A DNA stretch of 64,000 nucleotides. Source: Prevotellamassilia timonensis. GTDB taxonomy: Bacteria > Bacteroidota > Bacteroidia > Bacteroidales > Bacteroidaceae. The position numbers were made by a program, and so were the translations under genes. Positions 24,569 to 33,282 of this stretch are shown in pieces. Location: positions 664,985-728,984 of the forward strand of contig NZ_LT629844.1 of NCBI RefSeq assembly GCF_900106785.1, read 5' to 3'. Position 1 is the stretch's first letter; each line of letters opens with the position of its first letter. Under the pieces are notes generated by a model. The model saw only the letters and a program-made list of their open reading frames with translations, ran no database searches and had not been told where the DNA came from.

Positions 24569-25123
24569 ATGTTAGACGACGTAGTACTAAAAGTAATAAG
24601 AGAAATTTTACATTGGCTAAACACGAATTATCACATAATGCTATATAAACGGCGAGGAAAAATCAATGGCTCCTTTGTAGATTATGCAATGGCTTTGGCC
24701 TATGAGAATGAATACGTTGCTCATTGTCGAAGAAGCAAAAGTGGACAAGGAGAAGTTATTTTGGAAACTATTGACGGCAATGTGTATGTAAGGTCTAATT
24801 ATAAAGGAACTTACACCATAGCGTTATTAGATGCTTACCATGCTGAGCATTATCAAGAGCCAATAGTTAAGGCTACTTATGAAGAGCTAAGCCAAAATGA
24901 TAAAGAAGTAACCTATTATGTTGTTGACAAGGGCGCCCAAGGGCTGTATCTAAATATTGAAACAGAAATAAAAGCTGACCCTAAAGAAAAGGATGCCCAA
25001 TACTACATAACAGGGTATATCGAAAGTGTTTTGGTAGAAAAACAAAAAAAGCTGGCATCTACATTTAGAAAGTATAAGGAGGTTATTCCCTGTTCAACGT
25101 ATGATTCGTTAAATAAAAAGTAG
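24569..25123 (+). CDS. Unknown 184-residue protein of the ter operon
   Basis: No family recognised. No signal peptide or membrane segment. The sequence alternates short strands and charged helices (GKINGSFVDYAMALAYENEYVAHCRRSKSG; VILETIDGNVYVRSNYKGTYTIALLDAYHAEHY), suggesting a small alpha/beta cytosolic protein. It is more AT-rich than its neighbours, so it may be a later addition. It sits 66 nt after the zinc-ribbon TerY gene and 14 nt before the PP2C start, so is probably part of the same transcript. A role next to the phosphatase is possible but not shown. Confidence 0.6.
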   Translation: MLDDVVLKVIREILHWLNTNYHIMLYKRRGKINGSFVDYAMALAYENEYVAHCRRSKSGQGEVILETIDGNVYVRSNYKGTYTIALLDAYHAEHYQEPIVKATYEELSQNDKEVTYYVVDKGAQGLYLNIETEIKADPKEKDAQYYITGYIESVLVEKQKKLASTFRKYKEVIPCSTYDSLNKK

Positions 25124-25137
25124 GAGTGAACCATATT

Positions 25138-26679
25138 ATGACATTAGACAAAGCTTTACAAATTCTCATAGGTAATCGAGATGACGACAAGGCGGAGAAA
25201 ATCCTTCATTTCTTGTCAGACAAATTATGGGAACTATATAATACAGACGTTATGGACAAAGTGAAAATGGCTGACGGTGGGTTGAAATGGAACCTCAACA
25301 TGCCTAATGCCAAAGAAAATATAGAATACAACCAAACCGTAGTAATGCCACAAGTAAACTCTGACATACTTAATAATGTGGAACTGGAACTTGTGGACGT
25401 TAAGGGACTGGACGAGGATAACCACGGACTAAAACTGACGGTTGCGCCAGATGGCAAAAGTTTTACCATAACCGGCACGCCTTCTTTGGAAAGCTTCCGC
25501 AAAGATGGTGCCGTGGCAGAATCTACTTTTGAATTGACATTGGTATATAAGTTCTGTGGCGGAATAGAGATGCCTGAAAACATGCCTACACTGGAACGTA
25601 AAATACCATTTGTCATCAATCAAGACCCGCGCAAACTATGGCGCAACTTGCCTGTGGATTGGGAGAATATGCCCGAACCAAAATACAAGAACGACGACAC
25701 GCAGGTGGAGTATGTAAAGGTTGAGGCCTTGGCTGACGGCACGCCACAAAAGGACATTGTGGCTGCAAGCAAACGCGGCCGCAGCCATGCGCAGGAGGGA
25801 AAACCGCGTGACGACTATTTCCGCATGGAGCACATGGACAACGGGTGGTACATCATGGCTGTTGCCGATGGAGCGGGCTCTGCTAAATATTCGCGTCAAG
25901 GTTCAAAGATTGCTTGTGATGAGGCGGTAAGTTATTGTATGTCGAAACTCGGACAGAGCAAGGCTTTTGAAGACGCTATCGAAATTTATAGCCATCTGCA
26001 TGATATAACGGAAGAAGATGCCCGTAAAACTGTGGGCAATCACATCTATAATATTGTAGGGAAAGCTGCTTTTGATGCTCACAAGGCCATACAGACAGAA
26101 GCGTCTCTGACAAAACAGCCCATAAAGTATTATGCCACGACTCTGCTGCTTGCCATTTGCAAGAAGTTCAGTTTCGGTTGGTTTGTGGCTTCGTTCTGGG
26201 TGGGCGATGGTGCAATCTGTCTTTACGACAGAAAAGCTCACACTGCCAAAATACTTGGTGTGCCCGACGAGGGTGAGTATGCAGGGCAGACACGTTTCCT
26301 TACCATGTCTGAAATATTTGAGGACACTACGGCTCTGTATCAGCGTCTGCGTTTCAATATAGTCGATGATTTCACAGCTTTGTTCTTGATGAGTGATGGC
26401 GTGAGCGACCCGAAGTTTGAAACAGATGCCAATCTTAACAATCCCGACAAATGGGACGCGCTATGGGACGACCTGAAAGAGAATGGCGTTGAACTGACTG
26501 ACGACAACGAAGCTTCGAAAGACCAATTACTGGACTGGCTCGATTTTTGGTCGCCCGGCAATCATGATGACCGCACAATAGCCATTCTTTATGAGGGAGA
26601 AGATAATAATCTTGTCGAGAAGAATGCAGCAGAGAACCAAACTTCGGAAAAAGAACTTGAGGAACAACAAAACGAATAG
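25138..26679 (+). CDS. PP2C-family protein phosphatase of the TerY-P triad
   Basis: 513 residues from the ATG at 25138, chosen because AGGAG stands 11 nt upstream (25122-25126); a GTG at 25126 overlaps that site. The C-terminal 300 residues are a PP2C domain with its metal ligands: DDYF, VADGAGSAKYSRQGSKIA, FWVGDGAICLYD, LMSDGVSDP and HDDRTIAIL. Residues about 55-160 form a beta-rich region with KSFTITGTPS, like Ig-type (He_PIG) repeats usually seen outside the cell. There is no signal peptide, so the enzyme is cytosolic. It should reverse phosphorylation by the kinase encoded 3 nt downstream. The C-terminal 25 residues are Glu/Asn-rich. Confidence 0.9.
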   Translation: MTLDKALQILIGNRDDDKAEKILHFLSDKLWELYNTDVMDKVKMADGGLKWNLNMPNAKENIEYNQTVVMPQVNSDILNNVELELVDVKGLDEDNHGLKLTVAPDGKSFTITGTPSLESFRKDGAVAESTFELTLVYKFCGGIEMPENMPTLERKIPFVINQDPRKLWRNLPVDWENMPEPKYKNDDTQVEYVKVEALADGTPQKDIVAASKRGRSHAQEGKPRDDYFRMEHMDNGWYIMAVADGAGSAKYSRQGSKIACDEAVSYCMSKLGQSKAFEDAIEIYSHLHDITEEDARKTVGNHIYNIVGKAAFDAHKAIQTEASLTKQPIKYYATTLLLAICKKFSFGWFVASFWVGDGAICLYDRKAHTAKILGVPDEGEYAGQTRFLTMSEIFEDTTALYQRLRFNIVDDFTALFLMSDGVSDPKFETDANLNNPDKWDALWDDLKENGVELTDDNEASKDQLLDWLDFWSPGNHDDRTIAILYEGEDNNLVEKNAAENQTSEKELEEQQNE

Positions 26680-26682
26680 GTT

Positions 26683-28182
26683 ATGGCAAACAAGGTAACA
26701 TTAAAAGCACAAGATGGCAGCACCGTTGAGTTTTACGATGAGATAAAGGCTCAAGGTGGTGTCAAGGACGTGTATTTCTCTACGGACAAGACGTATGTTG
26801 TGGCCTTCTACCGCAAGCCTGTCAATGCCAATGACAAGGCTCGAATCAACGACATTGTCAACGTTCATAGAAATCGTATTTTTACCAATGATGCCGCAGG
26901 GCAGTATTGGAGTCAGTTCTTTGCATGGCCAACCAAAATTGTTGAGTGGAAAGGGCTGACGGGCATCGTGATACCTTTCTACGACAAGAAGTTTTTCTTC
27001 AGCGGTGTGGCCGACTCTTGGCCATTCATCAAGAACGGACAGGAGAAAAACGGCAAATGGTTCTCGTCGGCCAAGCTTATCAACCGTTTTGTCCCCACTG
27101 ACCAAAAAGGTACTTTTTTGAACCGTCTGCACATGTGCCTGAAGATAGCCCGTGCCATGCGACGGCTTCATGCTGCAGGTCTCGCTCACTCCGACCTTTC
27201 ATATAACAATGTGTTGGTTGACCCATTGAGTGGCAATGCCTGTATCATCGATTGCGACGGTCTTGTTGTGCCACACAAGTTTCCGCCCGAGGTTGTGGGC
27301 ACCCCCGGTTTCATAGCTCCAGAGGTGCTTGCTACGAAAGCTCTCAAGGTTGACGATCCGAAAAAGAACCTTCCTAAAATAGAAACCGACCGTCATGCGC
27401 TTGCCGTCCTTATCTACACATTTCTGCTCAACCGCGATCCGTTAGATGGAGGCAAGGTGTGGAACGTAGATGATCCGCAAAAGGACGATGACATGCGCTA
27501 TGGTTCAAAGGCTTTGTTCATAGAGCACCCAACAGACAAAACCAATCGTGTAAAGGCAGACCAATTGCTAAAGTCGCAGCTTCCGCAAGGTGACCCTGCA
27601 AAAATGCCTTATACAATATGCGGACCAAACCTGAAAGATCTGTTCGACAAGGCTTTCATTGATGGTTTGCATAATCCTGCAGCCCGTCCCTCTGCTTTGC
27701 AATGGGAGGAGGCTTTAGTCAAGACTTGTGACTTGGTGCAACCATGCCAAAACCCGAAGTGTGAGGCACACTGGTATGTGTTCGACAACACTACCAAACC
27801 GCGCTGCCCGTTTTGTGGAACAGAGTATAAAGGGCAACTGCCAATTCTCAATTTCTACTATGCCCCTTCGCACGGAAAGTATATATCTGAGAATTACCGC
27901 CTTATGGTATACGACAAGCAGACCCTGTACAAATGGCATGCCAACAACCTCGTGCCTTGCAACGAGAAGACAAGCGCAGATGACAAGAAACCTGTTGGCG
28001 ACTTTCATTTCTACAATGGCCAATGGATCCTCATCAACCGCCGCTTGCCGGATATGTATGATGTCACAGACAAAAAGCCCATAGGCATCGGCCAGTACGT
28101 GCCGCTCACCGAGGGCAGACAAATACTCCTTGACAAAGGGCAGGGAGGAAGATTAATTGTTGTTCAACTTGTAAAAAACTGA
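26683..28182 (+). CDS. Serine/threonine protein kinase of the TerY-P triad
   Basis: 499 residues. Kinase motifs: a probable beta3 Lys in YVVAFYRKP near 45, catalytic loop HSDLSYNNVL at 169-178 (Asp171, Asn176), metal-binding DCDG at 190-193 in place of DFG, and the activation-segment end GTPGFIAPEVLA near 206-217. Residues about 350-380 hold a zinc ribbon (CQNPKC ... CPFC). A further beta-rich C-terminal part (about 385-499) may be an FHA-like or other binding domain; this is not certain. It follows the PP2C gene by 3 nt and is the last gene of the ter operon before the ISB insertion. Confidence 0.9.
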   Translation: MANKVTLKAQDGSTVEFYDEIKAQGGVKDVYFSTDKTYVVAFYRKPVNANDKARINDIVNVHRNRIFTNDAAGQYWSQFFAWPTKIVEWKGLTGIVIPFYDKKFFFSGVADSWPFIKNGQEKNGKWFSSAKLINRFVPTDQKGTFLNRLHMCLKIARAMRRLHAAGLAHSDLSYNNVLVDPLSGNACIIDCDGLVVPHKFPPEVVGTPGFIAPEVLATKALKVDDPKKNLPKIETDRHALAVLIYTFLLNRDPLDGGKVWNVDDPQKDDDMRYGSKALFIEHPTDKTNRVKADQLLKSQLPQGDPAKMPYTICGPNLKDLFDKAFIDGLHNPAARPSALQWEEALVKTCDLVQPCQNPKCEAHWYVFDNTTKPRCPFCGTEYKGQLPILNFYYAPSHGKYISENYRLMVYDKQTLYKWHANNLVPCNEKTSADDKKPVGDFHFYNGQWILINRRLPDMYDVTDKKPIGIGQYVPLTEGRQILLDKGQGGRLIVVQLVKN

Positions 28183-28253
28183 GTACAACTCGATCCGTAA
28201 CCAGCAAACTATTTTTGTGTTGCAAGTTAGTTGTTTGTTGGTACGGTTTGTGC

Positions 28254-28261
28254 TATCTTTG
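28254..28261 (+). promoter_or_regulatory. -7 box of a promoter now cut off from its gene by ISB
   Basis: TATCTTTG matches TAnnTTTG; a GTTG stands about 19 nt upstream. Without ISB (28276-29859) the start site would lie about 37 nt before the ATG at 29890, so this was probably the promoter of the 29890 gene. Confidence 0.6.
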
Positions 28262-28392
28262 TATAAGTAATATGGTGTAAATTAAGATGAGAATTTCCAA
28301 TCACATGCCCACGAGATAAAAAAGGGACCGCAGCAAAACATAAATCAAGCCCGCTTCAGTTTCCTATATTGGCAAATGTTGCCAATATCCCG

Positions 28393-28400
28393 TATATTTG
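28393..28400 (+). promoter_or_regulatory. -7 box of the ISB transposase (copy 2)
   Basis: TATATTTG, 40 nt upstream of the transposase ATG at 28441, directly after the perfect 10-bp hairpin at about 28364-28388. No good TTTG -33 box; the hairpin may limit expression. Confidence 0.5.
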
Positions 28401-28440
28401 TGGGAAAACAGGCTCTAACGCCTAATTAAATTAAAAGCTT

Positions 28441-29601
28441 ATGAAAACTGTAGCAGGGCTTGATGTGCACAAAGATAGTGTATATCTCTGTATTTTGCGA
28501 GAAAACGGGGAGAAAATAGAACGCGTATACGGCGTTTTGACTCCACAACTCGATTCCATGCGCGATTTTATGGCAGAAAACGAAGTCAGCGAAGTCGCAA
28601 TGGAAAGCACAAGTGTGTATTGGATTCCCATCTGGCGCGTACTTGTTGATTCATTTGAACTCAAGTTGGTTAATCCTTACTTTATTAAGCAACTTCCTGG
28701 GCGTAAAAGTGATGTCAAGGATGCTCAATGGATTGCGGAATGCGTCATGAAGGAACTAATTCGTGGAAGCTTTATTCCACCTCCTTTAATCCAACAACTC
28801 CGCTTGTACGACAGACGAATATTCGAGTTGAATGCGGAATTAGTAAGAAAGTATTCCAAGATTGATGCGATATTGCAGCGCTGTAATATTCGTTTGAGTA
28901 ACTATGTGTCCAATACAGATTGCAAGAGTTACAAAAATGTTGTCAAGCGTATATCTGAAGGTGTAACTTCACCGCAAGAACTACTTATGCTCGTACACAA
29001 ACGCATTATAAACAAGCATGGCGAGGATACGATACTGGCAGCACTTACAGGTGTCGTTTCCGAAGCTGAAATAGACATGCTTGCACAATATGTTGCAGAA
29101 TCAGCCTTATTGGAGGATAACAAGAACAAATGCATTGAAAAAATGCGGGAAATCTGCAACAGGGAGTTTGAGGAACAGATGAAGAACCTTCAGACAATCC
29201 CAGGTGTAAGCGAGCGTTCCGCCCTGACAGTCCTTGCCGAGATAGGTCCAGACGTAAATGCGTTCCCGAGTGCCAAACATCTCGTCTCTTGGTGCGGTTT
29301 CAACCCAAGAAATGACGAAAGTAACAAGAAAATCAAATCGAACAAGATTACTCACGGGAACAGATTCATCAGAATTGCCAGTGTTCAATGCGCATGGGCT
29401 GCATCAAGAACGAAAGATTGTTACTTCTCTAAGTTTTACGCATTTCACACACAAGTGAGGAAGAAATTCAAGTTGAAAGTAGTGGTAGCTGTGGCCAGAA
29501 AAATACTTGTGTGCATTTGGCACATTCTGAAATTCAATGTTTCATACAAGGACTTTGAACCCCAAAAGTCTGTTGCTAAAGATTGTACTCAGCTTGCTTA
29601 G
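28441..29601 (+). CDS. IS110-family transposase (ISB copy 2)
   Basis: 386 residues, identical to the protein encoded at 12480-13640, with the same DEDD site (D8, E55, D91, D94) and serine-bearing C-terminal domain. Read-through from this gene could now be the main source of transcription for the 29890 and Sel1 genes, because ISB separates them from their likely promoter at 28254. The gene's 5' leader is 165 nt within the element and its 3' non-coding end 258 nt. Confidence 0.92.
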   Translation: MKTVAGLDVHKDSVYLCILRENGEKIERVYGVLTPQLDSMRDFMAENEVSEVAMESTSVYWIPIWRVLVDSFELKLVNPYFIKQLPGRKSDVKDAQWIAECVMKELIRGSFIPPPLIQQLRLYDRRIFELNAELVRKYSKIDAILQRCNIRLSNYVSNTDCKSYKNVVKRISEGVTSPQELLMLVHKRIINKHGEDTILAALTGVVSEAEIDMLAQYVAESALLEDNKNKCIEKMREICNREFEEQMKNLQTIPGVSERSALTVLAEIGPDVNAFPSAKHLVSWCGFNPRNDESNKKIKSNKITHGNRFIRIASVQCAWAASRTKDCYFSKFYAFHTQVRKKFKLKVVVAVARKILVCIWHILKFNVSYKDFEPQKSVAKDCTQLA

Positions 29602-29859
29602 TGCAAGCTGTAACAATAAGTTTCCATTGCAAGGCTATTAAGTTTCTGGTAGTTCGACTCCGTCCTTGTAAATTAGCCAAAGCCTTGGATACTTGTGGAT
29701 GCCCACGTATAGCTTCGAGCTAGAAGAGAAAAATACCTTTTTACATACGTGTCGTCTCTTCAATTTTGGAGAGACTGGATATTTGCGCTGTATAGAAAAC
29801 GAATATTGGGATTTCGTGTGTTACTTAGGATACTCATAATCCTTTTTTAGAGAAAACTT
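29602..29859 (+). ncRNA. Candidate structured RNA in the 3' end of ISB
   Basis: The 258-nt non-coding right end has several stem-loops: AGCTTCGAGCT, GTCTCTTC...GGAGAGAC, and CCTTGGATACTTGTGG pairing with parts of its flanks. In the IS1111 subgroup the bridge RNA is encoded downstream of the transposase, so this is where it should be. Convincing guide matches to target or donor were not found. Confidence 0.35.
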
Positions 29860-29889
29860 TAGAAAACTAATATAGTTGTCATATAATTT

Positions 29890-31059
29890 ATGAATCTACT
29901 AAGCACTTTCGCAAAATTATCGGCCAATCTCCCCTGTATCTTTATTAAGAGTCGTTTTGCTGATGTAAACACAGGAGTTCCTTGGAATAAAGAACGCGAA
30001 GAATTGATAGGTCGTGCGCGTTGGCTTTGTCAGGAGGTAATTGTTCCTCCCAAAGAGCTGATGAGTAAAATGCCAAAGGAACTCGGGTCCTTTTATGGCG
30101 GGCAGTGGGCTATCTATTCATGTTGCTATACAGCCGTAGCGTTGGCCAATCTATGTCGCATATACCCTGACATTAAGGACGAAATGCTGCCCAAAATAGA
30201 GGCAATCATCGGGTTAATCGACACACCTGTCATTCGCTACTACGACACCATGATGTGGAAAGAAGATGCAATGAAAGGCTTAGATGGCCCCAACGACCAC
30301 ATGACATATCTCAGCTTGTTGGCTTGGACCATTACGCACTACAAGTTTGCAGGGGGCGATTCTCGGTTTGACAATTTGCTCGAAGCGTGTTGTCAATCGC
30401 TTCATCGCAATATGCTTCTTAGTCCCGACCTGAACCTGCGCTCTTTTCCCGACACGCCGATATTCTTGCCCGATATGCTCTACACCATCGTGGCGCTTCA
30501 TAACTACGAACAGCTTTATGGCAGTGGAAAGTATCAAGACGCCCTTAGCCGCTGGTTAGAGAAAGTACAAACAGTATGGCTTGACAAAAAAACGGGACTA
30601 CTCGCATCTATGCTAACAAAAAAGCTGCGCAAACCAACGAGCAAAGTGCGTGGTTCGTACACAGCACTGAACTGCTCGCTACTGGCATTTTGTGTTGAAG
30701 ATGCCTTTGCCCATGACCAATACAAACTGTTCAAGAAACTTTTTATAAAGAAAACTCCTGTCTTTGGCATTCGTGAATTTCTCGATAAATCCCCCATGTT
30801 CTCTTTCGATGTTGATGCGGGGCCTATCGTGTTTGGGCTTAGTCCGTCGGGCACCACCTTTGCCTTGGGAGCAGCCACTTGGTTGGGCGATTGGGAAATG
30901 CGTAGCAGACTATTGCAAACAGCCTCTACTGCTGGCGATACAATCGTAGATAAGGCACAAAACACATGCCATTATCGTTTAGGCGAGGTGGCCCTTTGCG
31001 GCGAAGCCGTGGCCTTGGGCATGCGTACCATGGTTAATCCACAGACATTAAAGCAGTAA
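29890..31059 (+). CDS. Unknown helical protein, possible alpha/alpha-toroid fold
   Basis: 389 residues, no signal peptide evident (MNLLSTFAKLSANLPCIF is weakly hydrophobic). It is rich in helices and aromatic residues, with segments such as GGQWAIYSCCYTAVALANL (near 75), LDGPNDHMTYLSLLAWTITHYKFAGGDSRFDNLL (near 135), and FDVDAGPIVFGLSPSGTTFALGAATWLGDW (near 315). This repeated helical-pair pattern is like (alpha/alpha)6 barrel enzymes such as glycoside hydrolases or terpenoid lyases, but no family motif is certain. It is probably cotranscribed with the Sel1 gene 72 nt downstream. ISB lies 30 nt before its start and separates it from its likely promoter. Confidence 0.6.
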   Translation: MNLLSTFAKLSANLPCIFIKSRFADVNTGVPWNKEREELIGRARWLCQEVIVPPKELMSKMPKELGSFYGGQWAIYSCCYTAVALANLCRIYPDIKDEMLPKIEAIIGLIDTPVIRYYDTMMWKEDAMKGLDGPNDHMTYLSLLAWTITHYKFAGGDSRFDNLLEACCQSLHRNMLLSPDLNLRSFPDTPIFLPDMLYTIVALHNYEQLYGSGKYQDALSRWLEKVQTVWLDKKTGLLASMLTKKLRKPTSKVRGSYTALNCSLLAFCVEDAFAHDQYKLFKKLFIKKTPVFGIREFLDKSPMFSFDVDAGPIVFGLSPSGTTFALGAATWLGDWEMRSRLLQTASTAGDTIVDKAQNTCHYRLGEVALCGEAVALGMRTMVNPQTLKQ

Positions 31060-31131
31060 CGCTCAACGTTTCAGATTCTACAATACTGGGGGGCCATACA
31101 GAATAACGACACGTCTTAATCTCATACAACA

Positions 31132-33045
31132 ATGAAAGAATTTATACTAACCCTTTTCCTGCTATTCAACTTTGCAGTCGTATGTCATGCCCAAACGGAC
31201 GATTCTGCAGCCACACTTTCGCCCAAAGAACTCAAGCAATTTACAAAGAAAGCTAACAAGGGAGACGTAGAGAGCATGGTAAAGCTATGGCAATATTATG
31301 CAAACGAGGAACACGAAGACACCCTGCTCCTTGTGAAATATCTTGAGTTGGCTGCAGATGCGGGAGATGCAGAGGCACAGACATCGATGGGAGCAAGCAT
31401 CATACAAGGCTTGTACGGACTGCCCATAGATGTTGATAAGGCACTCTACTATACCCGCAAGGCTGCCAATCAAGGATACGATGGTGCCATCTACAACCTT
31501 GGATTATTCTATCTTAACGGCATGGGCGTAGAAAAAGATACAGACAAGGCTCGCAGCTATTTCGAGCAGGCGGCCATGCAAGGCGTTGCTGCAGCTCAGT
31601 TTTATTATGGTGCATGCCTTTCTACAGATAGCGCCACTATCGATCAAGCCTACTTTTGGATACAGAAAGCAGCAGACCAAGGATATATTCCGGCCTTTGC
31701 CGTTGTGGCAGAGCATGCGTTAACTGAACATGCAGACTATGCCAAAGCACTGAAATATGCTCAAATGGCTGCAGATGAAGGCGACGTACGAGGTATGGAA
31801 TGGTTGGGTTGGATGTACTATCAGGGCTGCGGAGTAGACAAGGACTTGGACCAAGTACGTTACTGGGCACAGCAAGCTGCTGACAGAGAGAGTGATGTGG
31901 GCTACACCCTCTTGGGACAACTTTACTATGATGAAGAAAGCTACATCTTTGCCAAAATCTATCTGGAAAAGGGCGCAATTCTTGGCAATAATCAGGCACG
32001 CTTATTGTTGGCCGATATGTATCATGAGGGAAAAGGTGTAGAGAAAGATACAGAGAAAGCCCGTGCCCTTCTGCAAGATGCTATTGCTGATGGTAGTGAT
32101 GACGCAAAACTTGCACTTAGCATGTATAACTTATTGGACAATCATAACGATCTCGACGCCGTTGCCCACGACGAGCAAACTGCCGAAGGCAATGATCCTG
32201 CAGCCTTATTTATTCTTTCTAATAGATACGAAGTCGGAAAAGGTGTGGAGAAAGACCTAAATAAATCTTTTTCGCTCTGTAAGAGGGCAGCAGATATGGG
32301 ATATGCTCCAGCACAGTATACGGTAGCAATGTATTATGGAAGAGGCCAAGGAACGGCTAAAGATGATAAGGAGGCTTTCAACTATCTGCTCAAATCGGCT
32401 AAGCAAGACTTCGATATGGCTTACGGAGCGCTTGCAAATTGCTATTATTGGGGAAAAGGTACGGCAGTTAACTATCCCGAAGCCCGCTATTGGGGTGAAA
32501 AGGGTGTTGAGAAAGACGATTCCACAGCCTGCTACATCATGGGTTGTTACTACTATAAAGGCAATGCCAATTCGCCTGACTATGTCAAAGCGCTGAATTA
32601 TTTTCAAAAAAGCGCGGAGTTAGGCAGTCCCGATGGATTGTATGGTTGTTCCCTCTGTCATAAATTCGGAGGCCCTTCCATACGCGATTACAACTTAGCA
32701 TTCAAAGAATTAAGACAAGCTGTAGATTTATATAAAAAGGACGGAACAGATAACGAGAATATCCCCTTAGCCCAATACAATTTAGCCATTTGCTATCAAA
32801 ATGGCGTAGGTACTGCCAAAGACTATAAGAAAGCGTTCTATTGGTTCAGCCAAGCTGCAAAGAATCAAAATAATGATGCCCCCGAAGCAAGGAAGGCCAT
32901 CGGCTTTGCTCAGTACAATGTGGCTTATTATTATTACCAAGGCATGGGCACGGCTGTCAACGTGACAAAAGCTAAGTATTGGTTGCGAAAGTCTGCTGCC
33001 AATGGTTGTCAAAAGGCCAAAGAGTGGTTAAGAGAAATGAAATAA
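31132..33045 (+). CDS. Secreted Sel1-like repeat protein
   Basis: 637 residues. Signal peptide MKEFILTLFLLFNFAVVCHA|Q. The remainder consists of at least 13 Sel1/TPR-like repeats of about 36 residues with the pattern A..G...A...LG..Y..G.GV.KD..KA..Y...AA, e.g. AAMQGVAAAQFYYGACL, AADEGDVRGMEWLGWMYYQGCGVDKD and AKQDFDMAYGALANCYYWGKGTAVNY. Such solenoids bind partner proteins. Outer surface or periplasm is likely given the signal peptide. It follows the helical-barrel gene and ends in a clear terminator at 33113. Confidence 0.88.
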   Translation: MKEFILTLFLLFNFAVVCHAQTDDSAATLSPKELKQFTKKANKGDVESMVKLWQYYANEEHEDTLLLVKYLELAADAGDAEAQTSMGASIIQGLYGLPIDVDKALYYTRKAANQGYDGAIYNLGLFYLNGMGVEKDTDKARSYFEQAAMQGVAAAQFYYGACLSTDSATIDQAYFWIQKAADQGYIPAFAVVAEHALTEHADYAKALKYAQMAADEGDVRGMEWLGWMYYQGCGVDKDLDQVRYWAQQAADRESDVGYTLLGQLYYDEESYIFAKIYLEKGAILGNNQARLLLADMYHEGKGVEKDTEKARALLQDAIADGSDDAKLALSMYNLLDNHNDLDAVAHDEQTAEGNDPAALFILSNRYEVGKGVEKDLNKSFSLCKRAADMGYAPAQYTVAMYYGRGQGTAKDDKEAFNYLLKSAKQDFDMAYGALANCYYWGKGTAVNYPEARYWGEKGVEKDDSTACYIMGCYYYKGNANSPDYVKALNYFQKSAELGSPDGLYGCSLCHKFGGPSIRDYNLAFKELRQAVDLYKKDGTDNENIPLAQYNLAICYQNGVGTAKDYKKAFYWFSQAAKNQNNDAPEARKAIGFAQYNVAYYYYQGMGTAVNVTKAKYWLRKSAANGCQKAKEWLREMK

Positions 33046-33112
33046 TGCACACTGCCTGCGATATGAAGCAGATTATTGCAGTTTGGCGAAATACAAAATA
33101 ACATAGAACGTC

Positions 33113-33154
33113 TATCCGCAATGCCCATAAACAGGTGTTGCGGATAATTTTTTG
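33113..33154 (+). terminator. Terminator of the Sel1 gene
   Basis: TATCCGCAA (33113-33121) pairs with TTGCGGATA (33138-33146), followed by ATTTTTTG. It is 68 nt after the stop codon. Confidence 0.75.
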
Positions 33155-33159
33155 AAAAA

Positions 33160-33222
33160 GCAAGCCTCCATTAGTGCTTGCGTTTGGTGTTTGAGTCCGT
33201 TCGCATGTTTACGTTTTACCGG
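33160..33222. repeat. PAL1 half element
   Basis: CCATTAGTGCTTGCGTTTGG then GAGTCCGTTCGCATGTTTACG, i.e. the outer right end of PAL1 without its palindromic core. It lies just after the Sel1 terminator. Confidence 0.65.
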
Positions 33223-33282
33223 ACTGTAATAAAAAGAATTCAGATTTCACCACTCGTGCAGCCCACCAATAATTTATATTGT

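Larger units (their letters stand above)
28276..29859 (+). mobile_element. ISB, IS110-family element, copy 2 (complete, 1584 bp)
   Basis: Same span and ends as the copy at 12222-13805, in opposite orientation. The left flank is GTAATATGG and the right flank TAGAAAACTAATATAG. Non-coding parts are 28276-28440, with hairpin ATATTGGCAA/TTGCCAATAT, and 29602-29859, with several stem-loops such as GTCTCTTC/GGAGAGAC. Confidence 0.88.

Noticed and set aside
29602..29859. TGTAAATTA and AAGTTT in the ISB right end as donor guides
   Set aside because: They match the element ends but in the wrong order and strand sense for a bridge RNA, and the region is AT-rich, so chance is likely.
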